Of a stretch of 64,000 nt of DNA, positions 12,619 to 26,337 are shown piece after piece. The stretch spans positions 71,851,497-71,915,496 of the forward strand of contig NC_134844.1 of the NCBI RefSeq assembly GCF_965363235.1, in the 5' to 3' direction. Source of the stretch: Mytilus galloprovincialis. Its lineage: Eukaryota > Mollusca > Bivalvia > Mytilida > Mytilidae. The position numbers and the translations under genes were made by a program. Under the pieces are notes generated by a model that had not been told where the DNA came from, ran no database searches, and worked only from the letters and a program-made list of their open reading frames with translations. Positions within the stretch are counted from its first letter, which is position 1. The number at the start of each line of letters is the position of its first letter.

Positions 12619-13612
12619 ACTCAAATCTTTCCGAGTTTCCAAAGCCTACAAATCCTATTTCTTACTCAAACACGGTGTTTTAATTTTAACCAAAGCTACA
12701 CAAATTTTGCAAATTTATATACAAAAAGCACACGAAACACGAGATCTTGATTTGCTTCAAATACCTGACAGCATGAAACGATTTCTGCATGACAAAACGG
12801 GTGTGAAAATAAAAAGCGGCTTGTGAAATACGACAAGTCGCGAGAATACATTTTTAAACGTATATCATACGTTTACGTATTTAATCTTAATCGAACGAAA
12901 TAACATGATCATGTTGATTCATCCTAGGTCCGACGAACGCAGTTTTTAAAGCCTAGGAAATTTCATTAATCAGAAAATAAATTCAACGCTTTTTCACAAT
13001 CAGCACGGACTTTTCACTGTCTCGTTTAGTTGACACAAACATAAACAGTTCACCTGTTCTATTTTTTAAAGGAATTGACCGGTACAGCAATTTTAAATAA
13101 ATTTTAGAAGGAGGAAAAAAACTTACCGGCCGACTGCAGTTTCCATCGTTTGCCCTCGTTCTGAGGCGACGTCGCTATTAACGATGATTGAAACAGTAGA
13201 AGGGGACGTAATTCTTTTCCCCGCGTTTTTCCGTAACGCTAAAAATTTATAGAGTTTCTTTTTAGGAACGAGAATACATTAATACACTGACATGTGCTGT
13301 TATAAATACAAGCAAGCGACAACAAAAATATTACATTACAAGAAAAGAAAAGAACTTTTTAGAGAACAGACATAAAAAAAAAAAAAAAAAAGAAAATGCA
13401 ACTTATTTTACATGCACGAGAAGTAGAATGATTTACAACAATGAGTAAAACTATACAATTTACGCAAACTCCTTAAATAAGAAAGATATATAGAAAAAGT
13501 ACACATGTAGTGCTCAGTGAAAAGCATTAGAGAATATTTTACTGGGGCTGTTTCGCAGGCTATTGAAGGGAAAGCTATTTTTCTATTTTAATTTTCTCCC
13601 CAAACAGGGGAG

Positions 13613-13799
13613 TGAGCCGATCCTGGAGGTACTGCAATACCAGGCCAACTCGTGGCAAGAGCGGTGCAAGCACCTAACATCTCACCTAGTTGCAAAAATC
13701 AGTTTAATATCGAAGTACCCACATGGGGTACGTATCAGATATTAAGCTGATAAGAACAGATACTACACTTTGATCTTAGCCAAAAGGCCGAGAAGCGAT
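13613..13799 (-). ncRNA. U2: U2 snRNA, copy 12
   Basis: RNA region as copy 1. The upstream spacer (13990-14100) has several one-base losses. Confidence 0.96.
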
Positions 13800-14788
13800 A
13801 CTCAAATCTTTCCGAGTTTCCAAAGCCTACAAATCCTATTTCTTACTCAAACACGGTGTTTTAATTTTAACCAAAGCTACACAAATTTTGCAAATTTATA
13901 TACAAAAAGCACACGAAACACGAGATCTTGATTTGCTTCAAATACCTGACAGCATGAAACGATTTCTGCATGACAAAACGGGTGTGAAAATAAAAGCGGC
14001 TTGTGAAATACGACAAGTCGCGAGAATACATTTTTAACGTATATCATACGTTTACGTATTTAATCTTAATCGAACGAAATAACATGATCATGTTGATCAT
14101 CCTAGGTCCGACGAACGCAGTTTTTAAAGCCTAGGAAATTTCATTAATCAGAAAATAAATTCAACGCTTTTTCACAATCAGCACGGACTTTTCACTGTCT
14201 CGTTTAGTTGACACAAACATAAACAGTTCACCTGTTCTATTTTTTAAAGGAATTGACCGGTACAGCAATTTTTAAATAAATTTTAGAAGGAGGAAAAAAC
14301 TTACCGGCCGACTGCAGTTTCCATCGTTTGCCCTCGTTCTGAGGCGACGTCGCTATTAACGATGATTGAAACAGTAGAAGGGGGACGTAATTCTTTTCCC
14401 CGCGTTTTTCCGTAACGCTAAAAATTTATAGAGTTTCTTTTTAGGAACGAGAATACATTAATACACTGACATGTGCTGTTATAAATACAAGCAAGCGACA
14501 ACAAAAATATTACATTACAAGAAAGAAAAGAACTTTTTAGAGAACAGACATAAAAAAAAAAAAAAAAAGAAAATGCAACTTATTTTACATGCACGAGAAG
14601 TAGAATGATTTACAACAATGAGTAAAACTATACAATTTACGCAAACTCCTTAAATAAGAAAGATATATAGAAAAAGTACACATGTAGTGCTCAGTGAAAA
14701 GCATTAGAGAATATTTTACTGGGGCTGTTTCGCAGGCTATTGAAGGAAAGCTATTTTTCTATTTTAATTTTCTCCCCAAACAGGGGAG

Positions 14789-14975
14789 TGAGCCGATCCT
14801 GGAGGTACTGCAATACCAGGCCAACTCGTGGCAAGAGCGGTGCAAGCACCTAACATCTCACCTAGTTGCAAAAATCAGTTTAATATCGAAGTACCCACAT
14901 GGGGTACGTATCAGATATTAAGCTGATAAGAACAGATACTACACTTTGATCTTAGCCAAAAGGCCGAGAAGCGAT
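14789..14975 (-). ncRNA. U2: U2 snRNA, copy 13
   Basis: RNA region as copy 1. The proximal upstream region (about 15007) and the downstream flank (about 14745) each lack one base. Confidence 0.95.
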
Positions 14976-15963
14976 ACTCAAATCTTTCCGAGTTTCCAAA
15001 GCCTACAATCCTATTTCTTACTCAAACACGGTGTTTTAATTTTAACCAAAGCTACACAAATTTTGCAAATTTATATACAAAAAGCACACGAAACACGAGA
15101 TCTTGATTTGCTTCAAATACCTGACAGCATGAAACGATTTCTGCATGACAAAACGGGTGTGAAAATAAAAAGCGGCTTGTGAAATACGACAAGTCGCGAG
15201 AATACATTTTTAAACGTATATCATACGTTTACGTATTTAATCTTAATCGAACGAAATAACATGATCATGTTGATTCATCCTAGGTCCGACGAACGCAGTT
15301 TTTAAGCCTAGGAAATTTCATTAATCAGAAAATAAATTCAACGCTTTTTCACAATCAGCACGGACTTTTCACTGTCTCGTTTAGTTGACACAAACATAAA
15401 CAGTTCACCTGTTCTATTTTTTAAAGGAATTGACCGGTACAGCAATTTTTAAATAAATTTTAGAAGGAGGAAAAAACTTACCGGCCGACTGCAGTTTCCA
15501 TCGTTTGCCCTCGTTCTGAGGCGACGTCGCTATTAACGATGATTGAAACAGTAGAAGGGGACGTAATTCTTTTCCCCGCGTTTTTCCGTAACGCTAAAAA
15601 TTTATAGAGTTTCTTTTTAGGAACGAGAATACATTAATACACTGACATGTGCTGTTATAAATACAAGCAAGCGACAACAAAAATATTACATTACAAGAAA
15701 AGAAAAGAACTTTTTAGAGAACAGACATAAAAAAAAAAAAAAAAAGAAAATGCAACTTATTTTACATGCACGAGAAGTAGAATGATTTACAACAATGAGT
15801 AAACTATACAATTTACGCAAACTCCTTAAATAAGAAAGATATATAGAAAAAGTACACATGTAGTGCTCAGTGAAAAGCATTAGAGAATATTTTACTGGGG
15901 CTGTTTCGCAGGCTATTGAAGGGAAAGCTATTTTCTATTTTAATTTTCTCCCAAACAGGGGAG

Positions 15964-16149
15964 TGAGCCGATCCTGGAGGTACTGCATACCAGGCCAACT
16001 CGTGGCAAGAGCGGTGCAAGCACCTAACATCTCACCTAGTTGCAAAAATCAGTTTAATATCGAAGTACCCACATGGGGTACGTATCAGATATTAAGCTGA
16101 TAAGAACAGATACTACACTTTGATCTTAGCCAAAAGGCCGAGAAGCGAT
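15964..16149 (-). ncRNA. U2: U2 snRNA, copy 14 (one-base deletion in stem-loop IV)
   Basis: The RNA is 186 nt. One U is missing in the stem-loop IV loop (nt 163-164), giving UAUGCAGU in place of UAUUGCAGU, the segment contacted by U2B''. Flanking runs nearby are also short by one (T-run and C-run near 15931-15952), and one C is gained near 16163. It is either a damaged copy or a consensus error close to the assembly gap; I favour the error. Confidence 0.88.
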
Positions 16150-17144
16150 ACTCAAATCTTTCCCGAGTTTCCAAAGCCTACAAATCCTATTTCTTACTCA
16201 AACACGGTGTTTTAATTTTAACCAAAGCTACACAAATTTTGCAAATTTATATACAAAAAGCACACGAAACACGAGATCTTGATTTGCTTCAAATACCTGA
16301 CAGCATGAAACGATTTCTGCATGACAAAACGGGTGTGAAAATAAAAAGCGGCTGTGAAATACGACAAGTCGCGAGAATACATTTTTAAACGTATATCATA
16401 CGTTTACGTATTTAATCTTAATCGAACGAAATAACATGATCATGTTGATTCATCCTAGGTCCGACGAACGCAGTTTTTAAAGCCTAGGAAATTTCATTAA
16501 TCAGAAAATAAATTCAACGCTTTTTCACAATCAGCACGGACTTTTCACTGTCTCGTTTAGTTGACACAAACATAAACAGTTCACCTGTTCTATTTTTTAA
16601 AGGAATTGACCGGTACAGCAATTTTTAAATAAATTTTAGAAGGAGGAAAAAACTTACCGGCCGACTGCAGTTTCCATCGTTTGCCCTCGTTCTGAGGCGA
16701 CGTCGCTATTAACGATGATTGAAACAGTAGAAGGGGACGTAATTCTTTTCCCCGCGTTTTTTCCGTAACGCTAAAAATTTATAGAGTTTCTTTTTAGGAA
16801 CGAGAATACATTAATACACTGACATGTGCTGTTATAAATACAAGCAAGCGACAACAAAAATATTACATTACAAGAAAAGAAAAGAACTTTTTAGAGAACA
16901 GACATAAAAAAAAAAAAAAAAAAGAAAATGCAACTTATTTTACATGCACGAGAAGTAGAATGATTTACAACAATGAGTAAAACTATACAATTTACGCAAA
17001 CTCCTTAAATAAGAAAGATATATAGAAAAAGTACACATGTAGTGCTCAGTGAAAAGCATTAGAGAATATTTTACTGGGGCTGTTTCGCAGGCTATTGAAG
17101 GGAAAGCTATTTTTCTATTTTAATTTTCTCCCCAAACAGGGGAG

Positions 17145-17331
17145 TGAGCCGATCCTGGAGGTACTGCAATACCAGGCCAACTCGTGGCAAGAGCGGTGCA
17201 AGCACCTAACATCTCACCTAGTTGCAAAAATCAGTTTAATATCGAAGTACCCACATGGGGTACGTATCAGATATTAAGCTGATAAGAACAGATACTACAC
17301 TTTGATCTTAGCCAAAAGGCCGAGAAGCGAT
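17145..17331 (-). ncRNA. U2: U2 snRNA, copy 15
   Basis: RNA region as copy 1. Its upstream flank is cut by the N gap about 140 bp upstream of the gene. Confidence 0.95.
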
Positions 17332-17470
17332 ACTCAAATCTTTCCGAGTTTCCAAAGCCTACAAATCCTATTTCTTACTCAAACACGGTGTTTTAATTTT
17401 AACCAAAGCTACACAAATTTTGCAAATTTATATACAAAAAGCACACGAAACACGAGATCTTGATTTGCTT

Positions 17471-17570
17471 NNNNNNNNNNNNNNNNNNNNNNNNNNNNNN
17501 NNNNNNNNNNNNNNNNNNNNNNNNNNNNNNNNNNNNNNNNNNNNNNNNNNNNNNNNNNNNNNNNNNNNNN
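17471..17570. other. Assembly gap (100 N) inside the U2 array
   Basis: Exactly 100 Ns, the usual placeholder for a gap of unknown size. The left side stops at the point equal to unit position 956 and the right side resumes at unit position 319. At least about 542 bp, plus any number of whole 1180 bp units, must therefore be missing. The array length and U2 count are underestimated here. Confidence 0.97.
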
Positions 17571-17883
17571 TTATAAATACAAGCAAGCGACAACAAAAAT
17601 ATTACATTACAAGAAAAGAAAAGAACTTTTTAGAGAACAGACATAAAAAAAAAAAAAAAAAAGAAAATGCAACTTATTTTACATGCACGAGAAGTAGAAT
17701 GATTTACAACAATGAGTAAAACTATACAATTTACGCAAACTCCTTAAATAAGAAAGATATATAGAAAAAGTACACATGTAGTGCTCAGTGAAAAGCATTA
17801 GAGAATATTTTACTGGGGCTGTTTCGCAGGCTATTGAAGGGAAAGCTATTTTTCTATTTTAATTTTCTCCCCAAACAGGGGAG

Positions 17884-18070
17884 TGAGCCGATCCTGGAGG
17901 TACTGCAATACCAGGCCAACTCGTGGCAAGAGCGGTGCAAGCACCTAACATCTCACCTAGTTGCAAAAATCAGTTTAATATCGAAGTACCCACATGGGGT
18001 ACGTATCAGATATTAAGCTGATAAGAACAGATACTACACTTTGATCTTAGCCAAAAGGCCGAGAAGCGAT
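17884..18070 (-). ncRNA. U2: U2 snRNA, copy 16
   Basis: First copy right of the gap. RNA region as copy 1. Confidence 0.96.
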
Positions 18071-19064
18071 ACTCAAATCTTTCCGAGTTTCCAAAGCCTA
18101 CAAATCCTATTTCTTACTCAAACACGGTGTTTTAATTTTAACCAAAGCTACACAAATTTTGCAAATTTATATACAAAAAGCACACGAAACACGAGATCTT
18201 GATTTGCTTCAAATACCTGACAGCATGAAACGATTTCTGCATGACAAAACGGGTGTGAAAATAAAAAGCGGCTTGTGAAATACGACAAGTCGCGAGAATA
18301 CATTTTTAAACGTATATCATACGTTTACGTATTTAATCTTAATCGAACGAAATAACATGATCATGTTGATTCATCCTAGGTCCGACGAACGCAGTTTTTA
18401 AAGCCTAGGAAATTTCATTAATCAGAAAATAAATTCAACGCTTTTTCACAATCAGCACGGACTTTTCACTGTCTCGTTTAGTTGACACAAACATAAACAG
18501 TTCACCTGTTCTATTTTTTAAAGGAATTGACCGGTACAGCAATTTTTAAATAAATTTTAGAAGGAGGAAAAAACTTACCGGCCGACTGCAGTTTCCATCG
18601 TTTGCCCTCGTTCTGAGGCGACGTCGCTATTAACGATGATTGAAACAGTAGAAGGGGACGTAATTCTTTTCCCCGCGTTTTTCCGTAACGCTAAAAATTT
18701 ATAGAGTTTCTTTTTAGGAACGAGAATACATTAATACACTGACATGTGCTGTTATAAATACAAGCAAGCGACAACAAAAATATTACATTACAAGAAAAGA
18801 AAAGAACTTTTTAGAGAACAGACATAAAAAAAAAAAAAAAAAAGAAAATGCAACTTATTTTACATGCACGAGAAGTAGAATGATTTACAACAATGAGTAA
18901 AACTATACAATTTACGCAAACTCCTTAAATAAGAAAGATATATAGAAAAAGTACACATGTAGTGCTCAGTGAAAAGCATTAGAGAATATTTTACTGGGGC
19001 TGTTTCGCAGGCTATTGAAGGGAAAGCTATTTTTCTATTTTAATTTTCTCCCCAAACAGGGGAG

Positions 19065-19251
19065 TGAGCCGATCCTGGAGGTACTGCAATACCAGGCCAA
19101 CTCGTGGCAAGAGCGGTGCAAGCACCTAACATCTCACCTAGTTGCAAAAATCAGTTTAATATCGAAGTACCCACATGGGGTACGTATCAGATATTAAGCT
19201 GATAAGAACAGATACTACACTTTGATCTTAGCCAAAAGGCCGAGAAGCGAT
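19065..19251 (-). ncRNA. U2: U2 snRNA, copy 17
   Basis: RNA region as copy 1. Confidence 0.96.
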
Positions 19252-20245
19252 ACTCAAATCTTTCCGAGTTTCCAAAGCCTACAAATCCTATTTCTTACTC
19301 AAACACGGTGTTTTAATTTTAACCAAAGCTACACAAATTTTGCAAATTTATATACAAAAAGCACACGAAACACGAGATCTTGATTTGCTTCAAATACCTG
19401 ACAGCATGAAACGATTTCTGCATGACAAAACGGGTGTGAAAATAAAAAGCGGCTTGTGAAATACGACAAGTCGCGAGAATACATTTTTAAACGTATATCA
19501 TACGTTTACGTATTTAATCTTAATCGAACGAAATAACATGATCATGTTGATTCATCCTAGGTCCGACGAACGCAGTTTTTAAAGCCTAGGAAATTTCATT
19601 AATCAGAAAATAAATTCAACGCTTTTTCACAATCAGCACGGACTTTTCACTGTCTCGTTTAGTTGACACAAACATAAACAGTTCACCTGTTCTATTTTTT
19701 AAAGGAATTGACCGGTACAGCAATTTTTAAATAAATTTTAGAAGGAGGAAAAAACTTACCGGCCGACTGCAGTTTCCATCGTTTGCCCTCGTTCTGAGGC
19801 GACGTCGCTATTAACGATGATTGAAACAGTAGAAGGGGACGTAATTCTTTTCCCCGCGTTTTTCCGTAACGCTAAAAATTTATAGAGTTTCTTTTTAGGA
19901 ACGAGAATACATTAATACACTGACATGTGCTGTTATAAATACAAGCAAGCGACAACAAAAATATTACATTACAAGAAAAGAAAAGAACTTTTTAGAGAAC
20001 AGACATAAAAAAAAAAAAAAAAAAGAAAATGCAACTTATTTTACATGCACGAGAAGTAGAATGATTTACAACAATGAGTAAAACTATACAATTTACGCAA
20101 ACTCCTTAAATAAGAAAGATATATAGAAAAAGTACACATGTAGTGCTCAGTGAAAAGCATTAGAGAATATTTTACTGGGGCTGTTTCGCAGGCTATTGAA
20201 GGGAAAGCTATTTTTCTATTTTAATTTTCTCCCCAAACAGGGGAG

Positions 20246-20432
20246 TGAGCCGATCCTGGAGGTACTGCAATACCAGGCCAACTCGTGGCAAGAGCGGTGC
20301 AAGCACCTAACATCTCACCTAGTTGCAAAAATCAGTTTAATATCGAAGTACCCACATGGGGTACGTATCAGATATTAAGCTGATAAGAACAGATACTACA
20401 CTTTGATCTTAGCCAAAAGGCCGAGAAGCGAT
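20246..20432 (-). ncRNA. U2: U2 snRNA, copy 18
   Basis: RNA region as copy 1. Confidence 0.96.
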
Positions 20433-21426
20433 ACTCAAATCTTTCCGAGTTTCCAAAGCCTACAAATCCTATTTCTTACTCAAACACGGTGTTTTAATTT
20501 TAACCAAAGCTACACAAATTTTGCAAATTTATATACAAAAAGCACACGAAACACGAGATCTTGATTTGCTTCAAATACCTGACAGCATGAAACGATTTCT
20601 GCATGACAAAACGGGTGTGAAAATAAAAAGCGGCTTGTGAAATACGACAAGTCGCGAGAATACATTTTTAAACGTATATCATACGTTTACGTATTTAATC
20701 TTAATCGAACGAAATAACATGATCATGTTGATTCATCCTAGGTCCGACGAACGCAGTTTTTAAAGCCTAGGAAATTTCATTAATCAGAAAATAAATTCAA
20801 CGCTTTTTCACAATCAGCACGGACTTTTCACTGTCTCGTTTAGTTGACACAAACATAAACAGTTCACCTGTTCTATTTTTTAAAGGAATTGACCGGTACA
20901 GCAATTTTTAAATAAATTTTAGAAGGAGGAAAAAACTTACCGGCCGACTGCAGTTTCCATCGTTTGCCCTCGTTCTGAGGCGACGTCGCTATTAACGATG
21001 ATTGAAACAGTAGAAGGGGACGTAATTCTTTTCCCCGCGTTTTTCCGTAACGCTAAAAATTTATAGAGTTTCTTTTTAGGAACGAGAATACATTAATACA
21101 CTGACATGTGCTGTTATAAATACAAGCAAGCGACAACAAAAATATTACATTACAAGAAAAGAAAAGAACTTTTTAGAGAACAGACATAAAAAAAAAAAAA
21201 AAAAAGAAAATGCAACTTATTTTACATGCACGAGAAGTAGAATGATTTACAACAATGAGTAAAACTATACAATTTACGCAAACTCCTTAAATAAGAAAGA
21301 TATATAGAAAAAGTACACATGTAGTGCTCAGTGAAAAGCATTAGAGAATATTTTACTGGGGCTGTTTCGCAGGCTATTGAAGGGAAAGCTATTTTTCTAT
21401 TTTAATTTTCTCCCCAAACAGGGGAG

Positions 21427-21613
21427 TGAGCCGATCCTGGAGGTACTGCAATACCAGGCCAACTCGTGGCAAGAGCGGTGCAAGCACCTAACATCTCACC
21501 TAGTTGCAAAAATCAGTTTAATATCGAAGTACCCACATGGGGTACGTATCAGATATTAAGCTGATAAGAACAGATACTACACTTTGATCTTAGCCAAAAG
21601 GCCGAGAAGCGAT
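21427..21613 (-). ncRNA. U2: U2 snRNA, copy 19
   Basis: RNA region as copy 1. Confidence 0.96.
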
Positions 21614-22607
21614 ACTCAAATCTTTCCGAGTTTCCAAAGCCTACAAATCCTATTTCTTACTCAAACACGGTGTTTTAATTTTAACCAAAGCTACACAAAT
21701 TTTGCAAATTTATATACAAAAAGCACACGAAACACGAGATCTTGATTTGCTTCAAATACCTGACAGCATGAAACGATTTCTGCATGACAAAACGGGTGTG
21801 AAAATAAAAAGCGGCTTGTGAAATACGACAAGTCGCGAGAATACATTTTTAAACGTATATCATACGTTTACGTATTTAATCTTAATCGAACGAAATAACA
21901 TGATCATGTTGATTCATCCTAGGTCCGACGAACGCAGTTTTTAAAGCCTAGGAAATTTCATTAATCAGAAAATAAATTCAACGCTTTTTCACAATCAGCA
22001 CGGACTTTTCACTGTCTCGTTTAGTTGACACAAACATAAACAGTTCACCTGTTCTATTTTTTAAAGGAATTGACCGGTACAGCAATTTTTAAATAAATTT
22101 TAGAAGGAGGAAAAAACTTACCGGCCGACTGCAGTTTCCATCGTTTGCCCTCGTTCTGAGGCGACGTCGCTATTAACGATGATTGAAACAGTAGAAGGGG
22201 ACGTAATTCTTTTCCCCGCGTTTTTCCGTAACGCTAAAAATTTATAGAGTTTCTTTTTAGGAACGAGAATACATTAATACACTGACATGTGCTGTTATAA
22301 ATACAAGCAAGCGACAACAAAAATATTACATTACAAGAAAAGAAAAGAACTTTTTAGAGAACAGACATAAAAAAAAAAAAAAAAAAGAAAATGCAACTTA
22401 TTTTACATGCACGAGAAGTAGAATGATTTACAACAATGAGTAAAACTATACAATTTACGCAAACTCCTTAAATAAGAAAGATATATAGAAAAAGTACACA
22501 TGTAGTGCTCAGTGAAAAGCATTAGAGAATATTTTACTGGGGCTGTTTCGCAGGCTATTGAAGGGAAAGCTATTTTTCTATTTTAATTTTCTCCCCAAAC
22601 AGGGGAG

Positions 22608-22794
22608 TGAGCCGATCCTGGAGGTACTGCAATACCAGGCCAACTCGTGGCAAGAGCGGTGCAAGCACCTAACATCTCACCTAGTTGCAAAAATCAGTTT
22701 AATATCGAAGTACCCACATGGGGTACGTATCAGATATTAAGCTGATAAGAACAGATACTACACTTTGATCTTAGCCAAAAGGCCGAGAAGCGAT
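22608..22794 (-). ncRNA. U2: U2 snRNA, copy 20
   Basis: RNA region as copy 1. Confidence 0.96.
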
Positions 22795-23788
22795 ACTCAA
22801 ATCTTTCCGAGTTTCCAAAGCCTACAAATCCTATTTCTTACTCAAACACGGTGTTTTAATTTTAACCAAAGCTACACAAATTTTGCAAATTTATATACAA
22901 AAAGCACACGAAACACGAGATCTTGATTTGCTTCAAATACCTGACAGCATGAAACGATTTCTGCATGACAAAACGGGTGTGAAAATAAAAAGCGGCTTGT
23001 GAAATACGACAAGTCGCGAGAATACATTTTTAAACGTATATCATACGTTTACGTATTTAATCTTAATCGAACGAAATAACATGATCATGTTGATTCATCC
23101 TAGGTCCGACGAACGCAGTTTTTAAAGCCTAGGAAATTTCATTAATCAGAAAATAAATTCAACGCTTTTTCACAATCAGCACGGACTTTTCACTGTCTCG
23201 TTTAGTTGACACAAACATAAACAGTTCACCTGTTCTATTTTTTAAAGGAATTGACCGGTACAGCAATTTTTAAATAAATTTTAGAAGGAGGAAAAAACTT
23301 ACCGGCCGACTGCAGTTTCCATCGTTTGCCCTCGTTCTGAGGCGACGTCGCTATTAACGATGATTGAAACAGTAGAAGGGGACGTAATTCTTTTCCCCGC
23401 GTTTTTCCGTAACGCTAAAAATTTATAGAGTTTCTTTTTAGGAACGAGAATACATTAATACACTGACATGTGCTGTTATAAATACAAGCAAGCGACAACA
23501 AAAATATTACATTACAAGAAAAGAAAAGAACTTTTTAGAGAACAGACATAAAAAAAAAAAAAAAAAAGAAAATGCAACTTATTTTACATGCACGAGAAGT
23601 AGAATGATTTACAACAATGAGTAAAACTATACAATTTACGCAAACTCCTTAAATAAGAAAGATATATAGAAAAAGTACACATGTAGTGCTCAGTGAAAAG
23701 CATTAGAGAATATTTTACTGGGGCTGTTTCGCAGGCTATTGAAGGGAAAGCTATTTTTCTATTTTAATTTTCTCCCCAAACAGGGGAG

Positions 23789-23975
23789 TGAGCCGATCCT
23801 GGAGGTACTGCAATACCAGGCCAACTCGTGGCAAGAGCGGTGCAAGCACCTAACATCTCACCTAGTTGCAAAAATCAGTTTAATATCGAAGTACCCACAT
23901 GGGGTACGTATCAGATATTAAGCTGATAAGAACAGATACTACACTTTGATCTTAGCCAAAAGGCCGAGAAGCGAT
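23789..23975 (-). ncRNA. U2: U2 snRNA, copy 21
   Basis: RNA region as copy 1. Confidence 0.96.
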
Positions 23976-24969
23976 ACTCAAATCTTTCCGAGTTTCCAAA
24001 GCCTACAAATCCTATTTCTTACTCAAACACGGTGTTTTAATTTTAACCAAAGCTACACAAATTTTGCAAATTTATATACAAAAAGCACACGAAACACGAG
24101 ATCTTGATTTGCTTCAAATACCTGACAGCATGAAACGATTTCTGCATGACAAAACGGGTGTGAAAATAAAAAGCGGCTTGTGAAATACGACAAGTCGCGA
24201 GAATACATTTTTAAACGTATATCATACGTTTACGTATTTAATCTTAATCGAACGAAATAACATGATCATGTTGATTCATCCTAGGTCCGACGAACGCAGT
24301 TTTTAAAGCCTAGGAAATTTCATTAATCAGAAAATAAATTCAACGCTTTTTCACAATCAGCACGGACTTTTCACTGTCTCGTTTAGTTGACACAAACATA
24401 AACAGTTCACCTGTTCTATTTTTTAAAGGAATTGACCGGTACAGCAATTTTTAAATAAATTTTAGAAGGAGGAAAAAACTTACCGGCCGACTGCAGTTTC
24501 CATCGTTTGCCCTCGTTCTGAGGCGACGTCGCTATTAACGATGATTGAAACAGTAGAAGGGGACGTAATTCTTTTCCCCGCGTTTTTCCGTAACGCTAAA
24601 AATTTATAGAGTTTCTTTTTAGGAACGAGAATACATTAATACACTGACATGTGCTGTTATAAATACAAGCAAGCGACAACAAAAATATTACATTACAAGA
24701 AAAGAAAAGAACTTTTTAGAGAACAGACATAAAAAAAAAAAAAAAAAAGAAAATGCAACTTATTTTACATGCACGAGAAGTAGAATGATTTACAACAATG
24801 AGTAAAACTATACAATTTACGCAAACTCCTTAAATAAGAAAGATATATAGAAAAAGTACACATGTAGTGCTCAGTGAAAAGCATTAGAGAATATTTTACT
24901 GGGGCTGTTTCGCAGGCTATTGAAGGGAAAGCTATTTTTCTATTTTAATTTTCTCCCCAAACAGGGGAG

Positions 24970-25156
24970 TGAGCCGATCCTGGAGGTACTGCAATACCAG
25001 GCCAACTCGTGGCAAGAGCGGTGCAAGCACCTAACATCTCACCTAGTTGCAAAAATCAGTTTAATATCGAAGTACCCACATGGGGTACGTATCAGATATT
25101 AAGCTGATAAGAACAGATACTACACTTTGATCTTAGCCAAAAGGCCGAGAAGCGAT
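24970..25156 (-). ncRNA. U2: U2 snRNA, copy 22
   Basis: RNA region as copy 1. Confidence 0.96.
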
Positions 25157-26150
25157 ACTCAAATCTTTCCGAGTTTCCAAAGCCTACAAATCCTATTTCT
25201 TACTCAAACACGGTGTTTTAATTTTAACCAAAGCTACACAAATTTTGCAAATTTATATACAAAAAGCACACGAAACACGAGATCTTGATTTGCTTCAAAT
25301 ACCTGACAGCATGAAACGATTTCTGCATGACAAAACGGGTGTGAAAATAAAAAGCGGCTTGTGAAATACGACAAGTCGCGAGAATACATTTTTAAACGTA
25401 TATCATACGTTTACGTATTTAATCTTAATCGAACGAAATAACATGATCATGTTGATTCATCCTAGGTCCGACGAACGCAGTTTTTAAAGCCTAGGAAATT
25501 TCATTAATCAGAAAATAAATTCAACGCTTTTTCACAATCAGCACGGACTTTTCACTGTCTCGTTTAGTTGACACAAACATAAACAGTTCACCTGTTCTAT
25601 TTTTTAAAGGAATTGACCGGTACAGCAATTTTTAAATAAATTTTAGAAGGAGGAAAAAACTTACCGGCCGACTGCAGTTTCCATCGTTTGCCCTCGTTCT
25701 GAGGCGACGTCGCTATTAACGATGATTGAAACAGTAGAAGGGGACGTAATTCTTTTCCCCGCGTTTTTCCGTAACGCTAAAAATTTATAGAGTTTCTTTT
25801 TAGGAACGAGAATACATTAATACACTGACATGTGCTGTTATAAATACAAGCAAGCGACAACAAAAATATTACATTACAAGAAAAGAAAAGAACTTTTTAG
25901 AGAACAGACATAAAAAAAAAAAAAAAAAAGAAAATGCAACTTATTTTACATGCACGAGAAGTAGAATGATTTACAACAATGAGTAAAACTATACAATTTA
26001 CGCAAACTCCTTAAATAAGAAAGATATATAGAAAAAGTACACATGTAGTGCTCAGTGAAAAGCATTAGAGAATATTTTACTGGGGCTGTTTCGCAGGCTA
26101 TTGAAGGGAAAGCTATTTTTCTATTTTAATTTTCTCCCCAAACAGGGGAG

Positions 26151-26337
26151 TGAGCCGATCCTGGAGGTACTGCAATACCAGGCCAACTCGTGGCAAGAGC
26201 GGTGCAAGCACCTAACATCTCACCTAGTTGCAAAAATCAGTTTAATATCGAAGTACCCACATGGGGTACGTATCAGATATTAAGCTGATAAGAACAGATA
26301 CTACACTTTGATCTTAGCCAAAAGGCCGAGAAGCGAT
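26151..26337 (-). ncRNA. U2: U2 snRNA, copy 23
   Basis: RNA region as copy 1. Confidence 0.96.
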
